A stretch of DNA of 64,000 bases from Inonotus obliquus (taxonomy: Eukaryota > Basidiomycota > Agaricomycetes > Hymenochaetales > Hymenochaetaceae), in contig JAJHTX010000004.1 in the NCBI GenBank assembly GCA_032164295.1, forward strand, positions 1,116,001-1,180,000, in the 5' to 3' direction. Position numbers and translations under genes: made by a program. The notes under the pieces were generated by a model. That model had not been told where the DNA came from. It saw only the letters and a list, made by a program, of their open reading frames with translations, and made no database searches. Each line of letters opens with the position of its first letter. Positions within the stretch are counted from its first letter, which is position 1. Below, one piece after another: positions 31,185 through 43,080 of the stretch.

Positions 31185-32135
31185 CGTTGGCGTTATTGTT
31201 CAGGACGCCTCAAAGGCACGGTCACGTATCGACAACAAGCCCTTACAGTCACTGGAGACGGATGCAAGGACAAAGAGGATATATGGACCGGCTGCCTACG
31301 ATATCCACATGAGAACAACGATGGAGGGTCTTTTTAAACGGGTGAAGAACCATCAGCCGCCTCAACCAACCGGTCCAATCCATCATTCCGTCATCAAGAA
31401 TAAAATCTCCAGTGCATAGTCCAGATGTGAGAGGTATTCAGTCGGTTCGTTTCCAGTTCCAAGAATGTATAGAACCTTGTGGTCAACTGACTACAAGGTT
31501 ATTTAAAGGAAGCATATACGGTCATCGGCGGTCCGGTGTAGAAATGATTTGTGTGGAAAACACAACGGCAGAGACCATACGGGGTGAGAAAACATAGTCG
31601 GTAGCTTTCGTGAGCGCGTTTGTTGAGTTACTCGTGTAATTATGCGTCACAAGGTGAGGCTCATGGTACGTAAAGCGGACATATTCCTACGAAAAATAAG
31701 GAGATCGGCCAGTAACTCCAGCTCATAAGCTGCGGCAACAGAAAAGCGATCTGGGATGAAGGACAGACACAGTTGTTGTTGCCGTTACAGAATTACCCTC
31801 GCCATGCGAGGCCAGAATATGGCCAAGCTGATGGTTCCGAATTGCAGATAGTACAGCAGCACTCAAAAGCGACACAATCTTAGCCTCATCGATTTTTTGT
31901 TCGGCGCCATAGAAGGATCAGAGGAGACTGCAAAGGTGCAAGACAACAAATTAAAATAATCATCAATCGTTCGTTCGGCGCGTGTAAAAAGTTGTGACAT
32001 TCACTCATTACGTCATCACAATTATTATAAGTAACAACACTCGACTCGAACAATCCTAACAACAACACGTTACCCTCTAGCACTAAATAGGTTCTTACTG
32101 CCATGGATGAACAAAAACTGGTACCGAGTGAGGCG
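31185..32135. other. intergenic, 0.95 kb
   Basis: No gene seen. Holds the sugar transporter promoter and the 3' end of the copper ATPase gene; open frames at 31120-31420 and 31886-32104 show no domain. Confidence 0.45.
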
Positions 32136-35100
32136 CTAATTTTTTAGCTTAGGCTCCCGGTATAGCCTCAGCAATAATGAGCTCACTACTACGCTGACGG
32201 ACCTGGGTAAAGGTGTAGACCGTGTCAGCTATCGAATAGAGCTCTTGTTCCTGCAACACTTACGATAGAGCCATCGCTAGAGATGCCCAGACGGGATCAA
32301 GCCTGATTTGTCCGGCCGGATAAATTACTCCAGCGGCGATAGGCAAAGCGATGAGGTTGTACACGCCAGCCCAGAACTTAATGCACGCGATCAGTACGTT
32401 AGCTTTGCTCGAAATACTATTCTACACTCACGAAGTTGAATTTCACACGGTGGAACACTTTGCGTGAAAGGTCCGTAAGCGTCAGAAGGCTGCGGAGGTT
32501 CGACTTGATGAGAATGAATGAAGCACTTGAGATAGCCACGTCGCTGCCGGAACCTATCGCAACGCTCACGTCTGCCGCAGCCAATGCCTTGCTTCCGTCG
32601 TCAGACAAGTTGTCTTTCCATCAACGTACAACTATACTTACCGGTGCATCATTTATCCCATCCCCCACCATTGCTACAACGCATCGTTCATTCAAACGCT
32701 TAATGCCGAGAAGTCGTTTCCATTTGGCAAGGTCCCGTTTTTTGCCAACCTGCTGTAGCCATTTGATCTTTTCCGACTTCTCATGTGGTAGGACGCCAGC
32801 GATCACGTTTGTCTCTGGAATACCGGCTATCTTCGCTACCGCTTCTGCAGTCCTCGGGTTATCCCCAGAGATCATCCAAGTTCCAAGACCTTGCTCTTGT
32901 AATGCTTTCACCACCCCTGTTGCTTCGGAACGCAGCTGATCGGCGGCGGCGAAGATGGCTACAACCATGAATCCACCGGGCAGCTGATTCTTGTCTCGAA
33001 TGGCGAGAACAATGACACTTTTGCCCTCTGACTGCCACTGATGAAGGAGGTTCCCTTGAGGAGCGCTAAGGGCTGCACCATGCTCCTCGGCCCAGCGTTC
33101 ATTTCCAATGATAGCATCGCATTGAGGTTCTATAAACCTCCCTTTCAAACCTCGACCTGCAACTTCCTCAACAGCATCTCCACTTGTCGCGGTCAGATTG
33201 ACATCGGCCTGCGATTCGCAGTATCTACGGACGGCCGTGGCAAGTGGATGGGAACTCGCTGATTCGAGGAAGTGGGCGATACTCAAAATTTCTCCACGTT
33301 CCAATGACGAGGCTTCGGGTGCCAACTCCATATTAGTGACTTGAGGTTCACCGCCTTCCGTCAAAGTACCCGTTTTGTCGAAAACGACGACGTCAAGCTG
33401 AGCTGCTTCCTGGAATGCCTCCCCTCCTCCACGTACAAGAATACCAAACTTAGCAGCGAGGCCAGAGCCAACGAGTAGAGCTGTTGGTGCTGCTAGGCCG
33501 ATCCCGCAAGGACACGCAACGACGAAAACTGCAATGGCAAACTCAAGTGACCAGAAAGCTGAGAATGTGTCAATTTCAGGATATGCAAGCAAGATCTAGC
33601 TACTTACGCCATCCACCTATCGGAGAATCGAGGTAGGACTGTGGAAGTACCCCACCAAGGCCAAGTGAGAGCCAGATAACAAATGTTGTGATCGCAACAA
33701 GCGTGATTACTGGTACAAAGTAACCGGTCAGAACATCAGCAAACTTTTCGATCGGTGCCCGTTTGGTCTGCCCCTCTCGGACGACTCTGACAATCTGATC
33801 GAGCCTTTGAACATCAATATGTCAGTATGATCTGGTATTCCCTTTCTACGAATGACAGATCACGCACATCGTATCTCCGCCCAGCATACTGACCCGTACC
33901 TCGACGGCCTTGCCCCTATTGATGGTACCGACGAAGACTTGGTCGCCGCTACCCTTTCTTATTGGTTTGCTCTCACCGGTCAATGAGCTTTCGTCAAACT
34001 GGCTTCCTTCTCTTGAAATTATCACGCCATCAGTGGGCGGAGTCGCTCCATGCGGAACGCGGACCACGTCGCCAACTTCGAGAAAGTCAACCTCCACCTT
34101 ATGTACTCTTGTACCTGGTTTCTCGCTGCGTAAGTCTTCACCTGCGGCCTTCTCGAGGTCTGGACCGGCTTGACTGTTGAACGAAGGAGGCGTTCCGTCC
34201 TCCGTAATGAGCAGTAACGCCTCTGTAGGTCGGAGCTTACCCAGAGCATTGACTGCGTCGGCCGTACGCGCTTTGCTGTATGCTTCGAGGAAGCGTCCCG
34301 CGAGGAGAAACATCGCAAGGAACACAACAGAGTCGAAATAGGTTTCTTCGTCTCCATGTTCGTGTGGCTCCTGGACTGCAGCGAGAGCGATGAGTGCGAT
34401 AGACGCAAAGTACGCGATAGATACAGCAAGCGATACGAGAAGGTTCATGCTCCCGAAACGTATAAATCTCCTCATTACTGGTACCTTGCTGCCGGGACGC
34501 CAAATAGCGTATAATTCTTTAACGCTTCGCCTATGAAAGTGATGTGCACTGAAGAACATAGCAGGAGTCGCGAGAAAGAATAATGCCCATTGGCTTCGAC
34601 TCGTGTTTCCGGTCCACAGCGGCTCCATGAACCACATTCGCGTAGGATTTGATGCTGGGACCAGTTGCATGTACACGATGCCAATGATGAATGTCGGAAT
34701 GGCAACCACCACGGCAGAGATAAGTCGAATCAATATCAAGCGTTGCTCTCGCGCCTGTAAGATGCGTCCACGTTCTTCCAGGGACATCGGTTTTTGGATG
34801 GTAACATTGAAGGGCGGCGACTTAGCGGAAGCAATTTTCGAAATTATGTGCCGAATCGTGAAGTTAGGCGGAGACGGTGTGTACGCAAGCCGAATAGAAG
34901 GCTCGACACCAGGACGCCACTGCGGCGGTTCTTCGACATCAATCCTGTCCTCGAAGTCTGCGAGGGCTTTCATTATTTTTTCGGGACAATGTCTAAACAT
35001 CGATTAGTACTAATCCAGCAATAGCAGTGTGCATACATACGGGCAGAACATGCCATCTATCCTTAAGGAAACCGTCCTTGGGCCATCAGCATCTGTGTCA

Positions 35101-36151
35101 GATTCTGGTTCCAGCGGCTCAACGGTGATAAGATCGGCTTCGTAGCCCCCATTCTCGATTGCGCTGACAACTGCTTTAACGAGATCCTTGGTTTCCAACG
35201 TTGCCGTGGCGAATTTTCCCACCAGGTTCACGGCTACATCTGAAACCCCATGTACGTCGGATAATGCGCTGGTAACGTTCCCTACACAGGATACACATGT
35301 CATGCCGCCCACGGTGAATGTCGCACGATAAGGCCCGCTCTCGCGAGACTCAAGGCGCTTACGGGGTGCAGCGAGTCCTTCCTGATCCTGAAGGGGTTTG
35401 ATACTGACGATCTCACAGTCGTAGCCTCCATCTTCGACTGCCTCCGTGAAGGCCTTGACGAGCTCCTTACGCTCGAGAATAGCTGTTGCAGAATGTCCGA
35501 TGAGATTAACTGTGACTTCTGAAACTCCTGGAACGTCCAAAGCAGCACGAGTGATGTTGGTAACACACGATGCGCATGTCACGCCCACGACAGAAAATTC
35601 CGCTTTAAAGGGTCCAAATTCCACCTTCACATCATCGAGTACCGCCGAACTTGGCCTTGCACTCTTTAAAGACCCATAAAGGTCAAGCGAATCAATTCGT
35701 GAGGTAATACTCGGATCATGCTTCGGAAGCAGGTTGGTAAAACCCGTGTCCTGGTTAGAGAAATGGCCGGCAGTTTCTTGCTGGCAGAGGATGCATTGAT
35801 CGGTATGCTTCTGGCGTTTCTTCGAAAGCCAGTCGGAAAAATACGCTGGCGATCTCCCGAGACGATAGCTCCCAAGTTGTGGCGTAGAGACGAGGTCAAA
35901 CCCAGCCTCATCGAGAGCGAGCCGAATGGTATCAGCTGAGAGAGCTGGGTCATGCACGACAGAAACGGTCTGCGACACGATTGAGGTGCTTATCGAACTG
36001 GGAGAGGGGGATAACGACTGCAGCGTGTCACGGATAGTGTTCACGCAGCTATCAGCGAGAATGGGTGAGTCGCCACTAGGATGGAAAGACTCTCAGCTCA
36101 CCTGCTGCAGTGTAAGTTGGATATCAAAATAAATGTTGTAACTGTGGCCAT
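32136..36151 (-). CDS. CCC2: copper-transporting P1B-type ATPase
   Basis: Pumps Cu(I) into the late Golgi for loading of multicopper oxidases and laccases. Eight exons: 36102-36151, 35041-36048, 33868-34992, 33608-33804, 32642-33558, 32432-32587, 32264-32376, 32136-32193; about 1207 residues. Three N-terminal heavy-metal domains: SNLHCSSCVN (CxxC split by intron 1), GVTCASCV and GMTCVSCV, plus a fourth half-like motif GMFCPHC split by intron 2. Then transmembrane helices, DESSLTGESKP (actuator loop TGE), VFVVACPCGIGLAAPTALL (CPC copper site), VVFDKTGTLTEGG (phosphorylated Asp), SSHPLATA (HP motif), MVGDGINDAPALAAADV (hinge), and KFNFFWAGVYNLIALPIAAG. The order of domains is complete, so it should be active. 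Four CxxC motifs in total is at the high end for fungi. Confidence 0.95.
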
Positions 36152-36764
36152 GTCGATAGAAATCACCGATAGGATGTAAGTAAAGATTCTGAGGGAGGAG
36201 ACGAGGGGCTTATATAGGAGGGAGACTTGTAATGCATGACGAAGCAGTCGCAGCGGGTGGCTATGCAGTGTTTAAAAAATGCCTCATTAGTAAGCACGAG
36301 CCATTTGTGCGACCAATCACGTCAGCTAAACTGAATACAAACACCACTGGGATGACTTGTAACGTTACAGTCTGGATAGTCATTTCGCCGACCTTCATTG
36401 CTTCTAAACCGATCTAATGCCTTCATCCATGCGCAACTTCCTCAAAGCTTCAAACCTCATCATATTGTACTGTCATCCAAGAAAAGGGGCGCGTCCCTGG
36501 GCGTCCCCGCTTGTCTCGATGACTCGACGCTTTCGGTTATTGCAGCTCTCAATCACGCGGTAAGTACGGAGATCTAAGTACGAATCTTTCACATCTGCTT
36601 TTATCTGTCATCCCGAGAATGATGCTGTCGCGCTCCACGTAGCGGCCGAAGTACGCTCTGTAACCAAATTTACTTCCGATTGTCTTTCCGCCTTGTGGGA
36701 ACATCATCAGTGGTAGCAATTCCCCACGACGGCACGATCATGCTGCGCTCACATTGCAGTTCCC
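36152..36764. other. divergent intergenic region, copper ATPase / SDR
   Basis: No gene seen. Holds the copper ATPase promoter (TATA at 36210) and the upstream region of the SDR gene; the frame at 36232-36417 has no domain. Confidence 0.45.
36210..36216 (-). promoter_or_regulatory. TATA box of the copper ATPase gene
   Basis: TATATAA on the minus strand about 60 bp upstream of the ATG at 36151. Confidence 0.45.
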
Positions 36765-37957
36765 ATGATATCAATGATGGCTTCCAGTACGACTGAAGTA
36801 GGCGCGGCAGGCTCTTTCAAGGGGAAGATCGCTCTTATCACTGGCTGCTCGTGAGTATACACACGCAGAAATCAGGACATTGACAATGAGAATTCTTTCA
36901 AAGGGGCGGCATCGGACAGGCAACTGCGCCAAGATTCGCCCGCTTGGGTTGCGACATCGCCGTGCATTATAATTCTGCTAAAGCCTCTGCCGCACAATTA
37001 GTGGAAAAGCTTGTAGCTCTGGGAGTACGTGCGAAAGCATTCCAAGCAGATCTCTCTAGCTACGATGGAGTGCGAAATCTCCACGCGGCCGTCGTCGAAT
37101 CTCTTGGTCATCCAGACATTCTTTTCAATAATGCAGGAGTGACTACGAAGGTCATTGGCGCAGACGGAGATATCGAGAATATCTCGCCGGAAGAGTTCGA
37201 GGCCACCTGGAGAACGAATACTGGAACACATTATTTGGTAGGTTGTCTTTGCCTCCGGCATTGAGCAGAGCAGAGAGCACCAACACGTGTACATAGCTGA
37301 CGCAGCTATGTATCCCACACATGGTCTCGCAGAAGTTTGGGCGAATTGTATTTTGTTCCAGGTGAGTCCTGTTCAAATACAACGAGTGTGCTAACAAGCA
37401 CTCTGAGACAGCATTGCAGCTGGCACGGGAGGAGTGATCGGTCCCCATTATGCTTCCTCAAAGTCCGCAATGCACGGACTTCTGCACTGGATTGCTAACC
37501 GTTATGCCAAGGAGGGAATTGTGAGTAGCGCCGGATATGATACCAATGAACACTGAGGGCAACGTGTTGTCACAGACTTGCAACGCCGTGGCACCCGCTT
37601 TAATTACTCGTGAGTATAATTGCTATTCAGATCTCTCCGAGATGAGCTAATTATATACTAAACTGAATGTTTTCAGAGACAGCGATGTTTGCAACCCCTA
37701 GGGAAGAATTAAGGGTCAGGGATCATTTTGCATTCTACTGACATTCTGCATTAAACGCCATACCTTGTGCAGGCGCGTATTCCTGTGGGAAGATTCGGAG
37801 CACCAGATGACATTGCGTCGGTTGTGGAACTGCTTGTTGCCAACAGTTATCTCACCAACAAGGTAGTGTACCTTAATAATTGTGATGAGTTTTCTCAAGC
37901 TGACACAAGAGTTAGATAATTGTTGCAGACGGCGGCTGGTCACCATCAGCGTTCTAA
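36765..37957 (+). CDS. short-chain dehydrogenase/reductase (3-oxoacyl-ACP reductase-like)
   Basis: Classical SDR of about 265 residues, NAD(P)-dependent oxidoreductase of unknown substrate, nearest to FabG-type 3-oxoacyl-ACP reductases. Eight exons: 36765-36850, 36904-37237, 37297-37361, 37412-37520, 37576-37609, 37677-37714, 37773-37862, 37916-37957. Motifs: KIALITGCSGGIGQATA (TGxxxGIG cofactor site split by intron 1), LFNNAGVTT (NNAG), RIVFCSSIAAGTGG (Ser), HYASSKSAMHGL (YxxxK), IPVGRFGAPDDIASVVELL and VVADGG-type IIVADGGWSPSAF at the end. All catalytic residues Asn-Ser-Tyr-Lys are present. Three in-frame ATGs (36765, 36774, 36777) could start it. The retrotransposon has inserted 148 bp downstream of its stop, so its 3' UTR may be affected. 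Confidence 0.92.
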
Positions 37958-38092
37958 TGAAGAATCAAAATGAAAGAGAAATGGAAGAGGATTGAGAACG
38001 ACCTGCAGAGAGAGAAATGATGTATAGTTGAGAAGTAACAAATAGTAATGTAACTGATACCGAGAATGGGAAATGTCTGACACGTGCCCTGT

Positions 38093-38105
38093 AACACAAA
38101 GGAGA
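38093..38105. repeat. target-site duplication, left
   Basis: AACACAAAGGAGA, repeated at 42334-42346, directly flanking the retrotransposon. Confidence 0.88.
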
Positions 38106-41100
38106 CCCAGGATACACCGCTTGCCTACCTCCGGGCGCTCCAAAGGACCGCCCAAGAGTAGCCACTCTAGTATCCAAACTCCTCCCCTCGTCAGGATGGA
38201 CGATAGTGGGACCACTCTCTCACGGCACTGACGTGCTAACCATCCAAATACAAGGTACTAATATCTGCAATTACTACGGCTGCCAACCACCAGACTCCAG
38301 ACGCAGGGACAACCACCCTGAGGCGTACCCTGGGGAAACCTTCCTCTATAGCCTCCCCTTTAACCTAGCCTCTCAAACCATCTTTGCGGGAGACTTCAAC
38401 CGCACGAGGGACAGCTGGACCTCCTTACCGGTCCGACTGTACCGAGACCGACAAAGCAAGAAACTGGACGACTTCTTCCAAGAAAACGCCCTCCAACCAG
38501 CCTTCGACCCAGACACTCCAACGCGCAGGGAGGCGAACAGCCTAATCGACATGATATGGGTACCAACAACAACGGACGCCACGCAGATCCGCGACTCCTA
38601 TGTAGTGGAATACACCAGACTCTCCGACCACGCCCTACTCAAATGGTCCCTCCAATTGGACCTCCCTGACGCGCCAGAATCCAGGCCACCACTAGACGAG
38701 TCAAAGAAGAAGGATTGGCTCGACATAGTGATGCCAGCCACAGTCAGACTCCTCGCGCGTCCTGCAGAGGACGCGGAGGAACTAGACTCCAGGGTCGAAA
38801 GACTCACAAAGGTGATGCGGGAAGCGGCCTTGCAGCTGCGCCCCGCAAAACCTACCAAACTCAAAACGGTGGACTGGTGGAATGACCACTGCCGCCAGGC
38901 CCTAAACGATCTGCGAGAGTGCCCCCCTTCCGAACGAAACGCTAAGGCCGCCGGCCTGAACGCCTCGATTCGGAAGGCAAAAAGGGAGTTCTACGAAGAA
39001 AAAGTCTCTAATGCTAACCAATACAACGTTTGGAACTGGGCGAAGGTAGGCAGGGGCATTCGCCCCACGCCAATACCATCGCTCAGGACCAGGGACGGCT
39101 TCACACGAACAGATATGGAGAAAGGTGAATTGTTCCGCCAGACCTACTTCCCACCCACACAAGCGGACCCCCCTCCTCCAACCAACACCTGCGACAACAA
39201 CAGCGAACGGCGGTCACACCCTTTCACTAGGAAGGAGATGACGGACGCAATTCGACACACGTCCAACCTCTCCGCTCCTGGCCTCTCAGAAATAGGCTAC
39301 CGCCCACTCAAGTGGCTGCTGGCGGAACTGCCTAACGAGTTTCTCTCACTCTTCAACGACTGCTTACGTCTAGGGCACCACCCGAAAACATGGCGGGCGG
39401 CGAAGGTAGTAATGATTCGCAAACCAAACAAGAAGGATCCTTTCGCGCCAAGGTCCTACAGACCAATCACACTGGAGGAGACGCTCGGTAAAATCATGGA
39501 GAAGATGATAGCTAACCGTCTGCAATTCCTGGCGAACACAGAGAAATGGCTACCGCCGAATCAATTCGGCGGACGCCAGGGCCACGCCGTTCACGACGCG
39601 GCCCTCTCACTAACTAACCTAGTGGAGACGGCATGGAGAAGGAACCTGAAGTGCTCGGCCTTAGCGGTCGACATTCAAGGCTTCTTTGACAAGGTCGAAC
39701 CCACCAAGCTGAGGGAAACCCTGGACTCCCTAGGCTGCCCGACGGACACGAACGCATGGATCTACTCCTTCATGACGAAGAGGGAAGTAGCCCTGTCCTT
39801 CGACGGCATCACCCTTGACCCCCAGCCCAAACCCGATGTAGGAACACCACAAGGCTCCCCCATCTCCCCCATCCTAGCCACCATCTATGCCAGAGAAGCC
39901 CTAGAAGCCGCACGTCGAGTCGCAAGGACAGAAATCATAGCGTACGTGGACGACCACCTACTGGTAACCTGGTCTAACGACTACGCCGAAAACTGCCGTG
40001 TACTGGCGAAGGCATGCAAACTCCTCCGAGACAGACTCCGCAGCCGCAACATGGACATTGAGGCGGAGAAGTCAGACGTCATCCACTTCAGGCGACAACG
40101 AGACACCACTCCAGACGGGGCCGACTTAGTCGTCACACTGGAGGATGCAACGGTCAAGCCCCAATACCCCATGCGCTGGCTCGGCATCTGGTTCGACCCA
40201 CACCTCAACTTCAGGGAACATACAGAAAGGATGAAGGCCAAAGCCTTCTCCACCCTAGCCGCCATGCGCCTCATCGCCAACACCCAGAGGGGGATGTCCC
40301 CTGAACTACTCCGCAGGCTATACATCGCCTGCGTACAATCCATCCTAACCTGGGGATCAACGGTATGGTACCACGGCAGTCGTCAAAAGACGATTGTCGC
40401 CTCCCTCCAGAAAGTACAAGACAGCGCAGCGAGGTGGATCCTTGGGGTCTACCGCGGCGCAAACAGTATAACTACAAATTTCCTTATTTCTCTCCCTCCC
40501 CTTAAATTTTCTCTAGAACTATTGAAAACTAAAGCCGCCCTCAGACACCACCGTACACCACACAACCATGGGCTAAGGCCACTTTCCGCTCTTCGTAAAA
40601 AACATATAGGTAATAGAAATAGTGTAATTTCCTTTTCTTTTAGAGACCGAGTGCCGAATGCCCAACCAGTTCCCGCGTACACGCATGCCCCCTGGGAAGA
40701 ACCTCTGGCCTTCTCCGAAGGACGAGTACACTTCCACACCCCAACCACACCGACAGACTCCGACACACGCCAGGAATACATCCAAGCGGCGTTGGATCTG
40801 TCCAGTAACACTAGCCGTCTGCTAGTCTTCACGGACGGCTCAGTGAAAGCAACACAGGCGCGCCGCAAAGCGGGCGCCTCCTCAGTCATCCTCTACGACG
40901 GCAACACTATCGCCACAAGAAAGATGGCGGCGGCCGCTCTAACCACAGCCACGGATTGCGAGATCATGGCGCTGGCAACTGCGCCAACCTGGACAGCGCG
41001 CCACCTCCCCACATCAGACACACCCCCGAGGGAAATACACTTCCTCTCCGACTCATTACCGGCCCTCAACCTCCTCGAGAAATGGCAAAGCGTGCCAGGT

Positions 41101-42333
41101 GCACACCGACTCCAGGAATGGAGGAAGGGAACTTAGACCCTGCTCGACGCCTTACCAACCGTGCATATCCACTTCCACTGGTGCCCCGGCCACGCGGGCA
41201 TCAGCGGCAGTGAGTTGGCAGATAGGTTGGCAAAGGAAGCGGCGAACCTCCCCCCAACGAGCGAACTCCCCTCCACTGCCGCTCTGCTAGAGAAGGCAGT
41301 CGACAAACTCCTATCCTCCTGGAACGGCGAGATCAGCCGCTCCACCGACAACAGACCACAGTACCTCGGCATCAATGGCCCTGCCTCGAGGAAACCCAGA
41401 AAACTACTGAAGCTCGCCCGGCGCCGAAAGGACATTGCGCGCGTCGCCCAAGTACTATGCAACGCCGGTCCGTTTGGCGGCTTCTTCAAACGGCTCCCCA
41501 GAGAGTATCGCCTACAACACGGCATCACCATCCACTGTCGCTGGCACAACCACCCCCCATGGCCAGTACAATCCCCAGCACACATACTCGGCGGATGCGA
41601 GGTCCTGGCTAGGACGCTAAACTGGCCGGCCACCATGCGTCTGCCTGCACACTACACCGAATGGGCCGAGGATAGAAACCTCGGACCCCTTGCGGACTGG
41701 CTGAAGGAAACCACACCTTTCTTCATCACGGACCGAGCCTCCGCCGAGGCCATAGCCTCGGCGTACACGCGGATGGAAGAAGAGGGCCTGGACACTCGCG
41801 ACGACCACATAGACTTAGGGATCGCACGCAACTACGCTCAAGAGGAACTGGGACCAGAGGCGGAGACGCCTCTGGAATGGGCACGGCAACTCACAAGGTC
41901 AGATTCTTAATTGTTTATGACTCGGTTACGTTTCCCTCTCCCCCGTTAACACTATCCCCTCCACACTCCTATCTTACCTGTTTCCCTTATTTTCTTAATC
42001 TCCAATTTTCTTCTAAGTCGCATGTTTATATGATTATGACCGGCCCTAAACAAAATTTTCCGAAACGGGCAATTTTTCGTAAATAACTTTATTAGACTTA
42101 TCTAAGTCTACAGTATATACATTCAAAATTAGTTTCTGTTATTCCTTCTAATTCCCCTACCTCCCCAGCGTCGCGCCCTTTAGTCCTTTCTTTAGAGCAC
42201 CATACTACTACCTTTTTCTCTGCTTTTCTTACTTCACCACTCTTAGAGTTCACACCACCACGTAGATTTTGTCTGCCGCGCACTTGTAACTAGAATTACT
42301 GACGCGCGTAATAAATACATTTAAAAAAAAAAA
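38106..42333 (+). mobile_element. non-LTR retrotransposon (LINE, EN-RT-RNH), 5'-truncated
   Basis: A 4.2-kb insertion flanked by a 13-bp target-site duplication (38093-38105 and 42334-42346) and ending in a poly(A) run (42323-42333), the hallmark of target-primed reverse transcription. The open frame begins already inside the apurinic endonuclease domain at the 5' edge, so the element lost its 5' end on insertion. Domain order endonuclease - reverse transcriptase - RNase H fits Tad1/I-like LINEs of fungi. Codon usage is C-rich and A-rich with few T in third positions and no introns, unlike all neighbouring genes. A 3' UTR of about 420 bp (41911-42333) follows. Sits between the SDR and Nudix genes. 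Confidence 0.93.
38107..41910 (+). pseudogene. retrotransposon polyprotein, truncated and interrupted by one stop
   Basis: One reading frame from the truncated 5' edge to the stop at 41908-41910, broken by a TAG at 41134-41136; downstream codons stay in the same frame. Parts: C-terminal endonuclease (FAGDFN, SDHALLKWSL), reverse transcriptase with SYRPITLEETLGKIME, NQFGGRQGHAVHDAA, ALAVDIQGFFDKV, GTPQGSPISPILA and the catalytic AYVDDHLL at about 39941-39964, then RNase H (VFTDGS, TDCEIMAL, FLSDSLPALNLL). The stop falls just before HFHWCPGHAGISGSELAD, removing the last RNase H segment with its final acidic residue, and a Cys/His-containing tail. Missing N-terminus plus the nonsense codon make autonomous movement unlikely; RT itself looks intact. 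No separate ORF1 is present, as expected after 5' truncation. Confidence 0.9.
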
Positions 42334-42346
42334 AACACAAAGGAGA
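42334..42346. repeat. target-site duplication, right
   Basis: Copy of the 13-bp target sequence after the poly(A) tail; its first two A residues cannot be told from the tail. Confidence 0.85.
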
Positions 42347-42471
42347 GACTTACTGTACTTGTATTACCTGTGTCTGATCCTACAAACTGACTAAAGATGC
42401 ATACGCTCTCGAAACCCTGACCTTGCACTCCTTCATCTATTCCGTCGCTCACCCACCATTCGTACTTTCCG

Positions 42472-43080
42472 ATGGCGGACAGCAAATGGCCCATAACCCA
42501 GCTTGCAGCACATGAATTCGTCAATTGCGCAGGCTCCATCCTGTTTCGCCCACCCTCACAGGACAACCCACTACAAGTCTGTCTTCTGCATCACCTCACG
42601 AAGGGCGAATGGCTGCTTCCAAAGGGCCGACAGGATTTGGGAGAGTCACTCGCCCATGCGGCACTTCGCGAAACGTACGAAGAAACGAGTTATGCCTGTG
42701 AACTTCTTCCCGTAGCCATGCACACACGCGCACCTGTTGCCGGCTCAGACGTGAAGGACCGACCTCATTATGTTTTAGCTTGCACGGAGCCATTCACCGT
42801 CTCGATACGCCACGTTACCGAACGAGATTTGAAGTTCATATGGTGGTTCATCTCGCGAACGTCGCAGAAGATTCCGGAGAAGCGTAGCAGCACACAAATG
42901 CACAGCGAGAATTTCGAGTCGATGTTTTGGACAGTGGATGTAGATGTCGAGAACGAGGCGGCGCTGGAAGAGGCGGTTTCGAAACTAACATACGCCAACG
43001 ACAGACGGATCTTAACTATGGCTATCAAACTCGTATACAACACATATCCTGAGTGGTTCTCTAGTAGGAGGCGAGAATAG
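42472..43080 (+). CDS. Nudix hydrolase
   Basis: Intronless 202-residue protein of the Nudix superfamily, which hydrolyses nucleoside diphosphates linked to another group; substrate unknown. The Nudix box reads GRQDLGESLAHAALRETYEE followed by TSY: G-x5-E-x7-RE-x2-EE is complete, with Ser in place of the usual Gly after EET. N-terminal beta strands (FVNCAGSILFRP, VCLLHHLTKGEWLLPKG) precede the box, as in diadenosine/diphosphoinositol polyphosphate hydrolases of the Aps1 type, which is a possible but unproven class here and would be interesting beside the VIP1 kinase 17 kb away. The retrotransposon ends 126-138 bp before its ATG, so its promoter has been displaced or replaced by the element's 3' end. 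Confidence 0.88.
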   Translation: MADSKWPITQLAAHEFVNCAGSILFRPPSQDNPLQVCLLHHLTKGEWLLPKGRQDLGESLAHAALRETYEETSYACELLPVAMHTRAPVAGSDVKDRPHYVLACTEPFTVSIRHVTERDLKFIWWFISRTSQKIPEKRSSTQMHSENFESMFWTVDVDVENEAALEEAVSKLTYANDRRILTMAIKLVYNTYPEWFSSRRRE

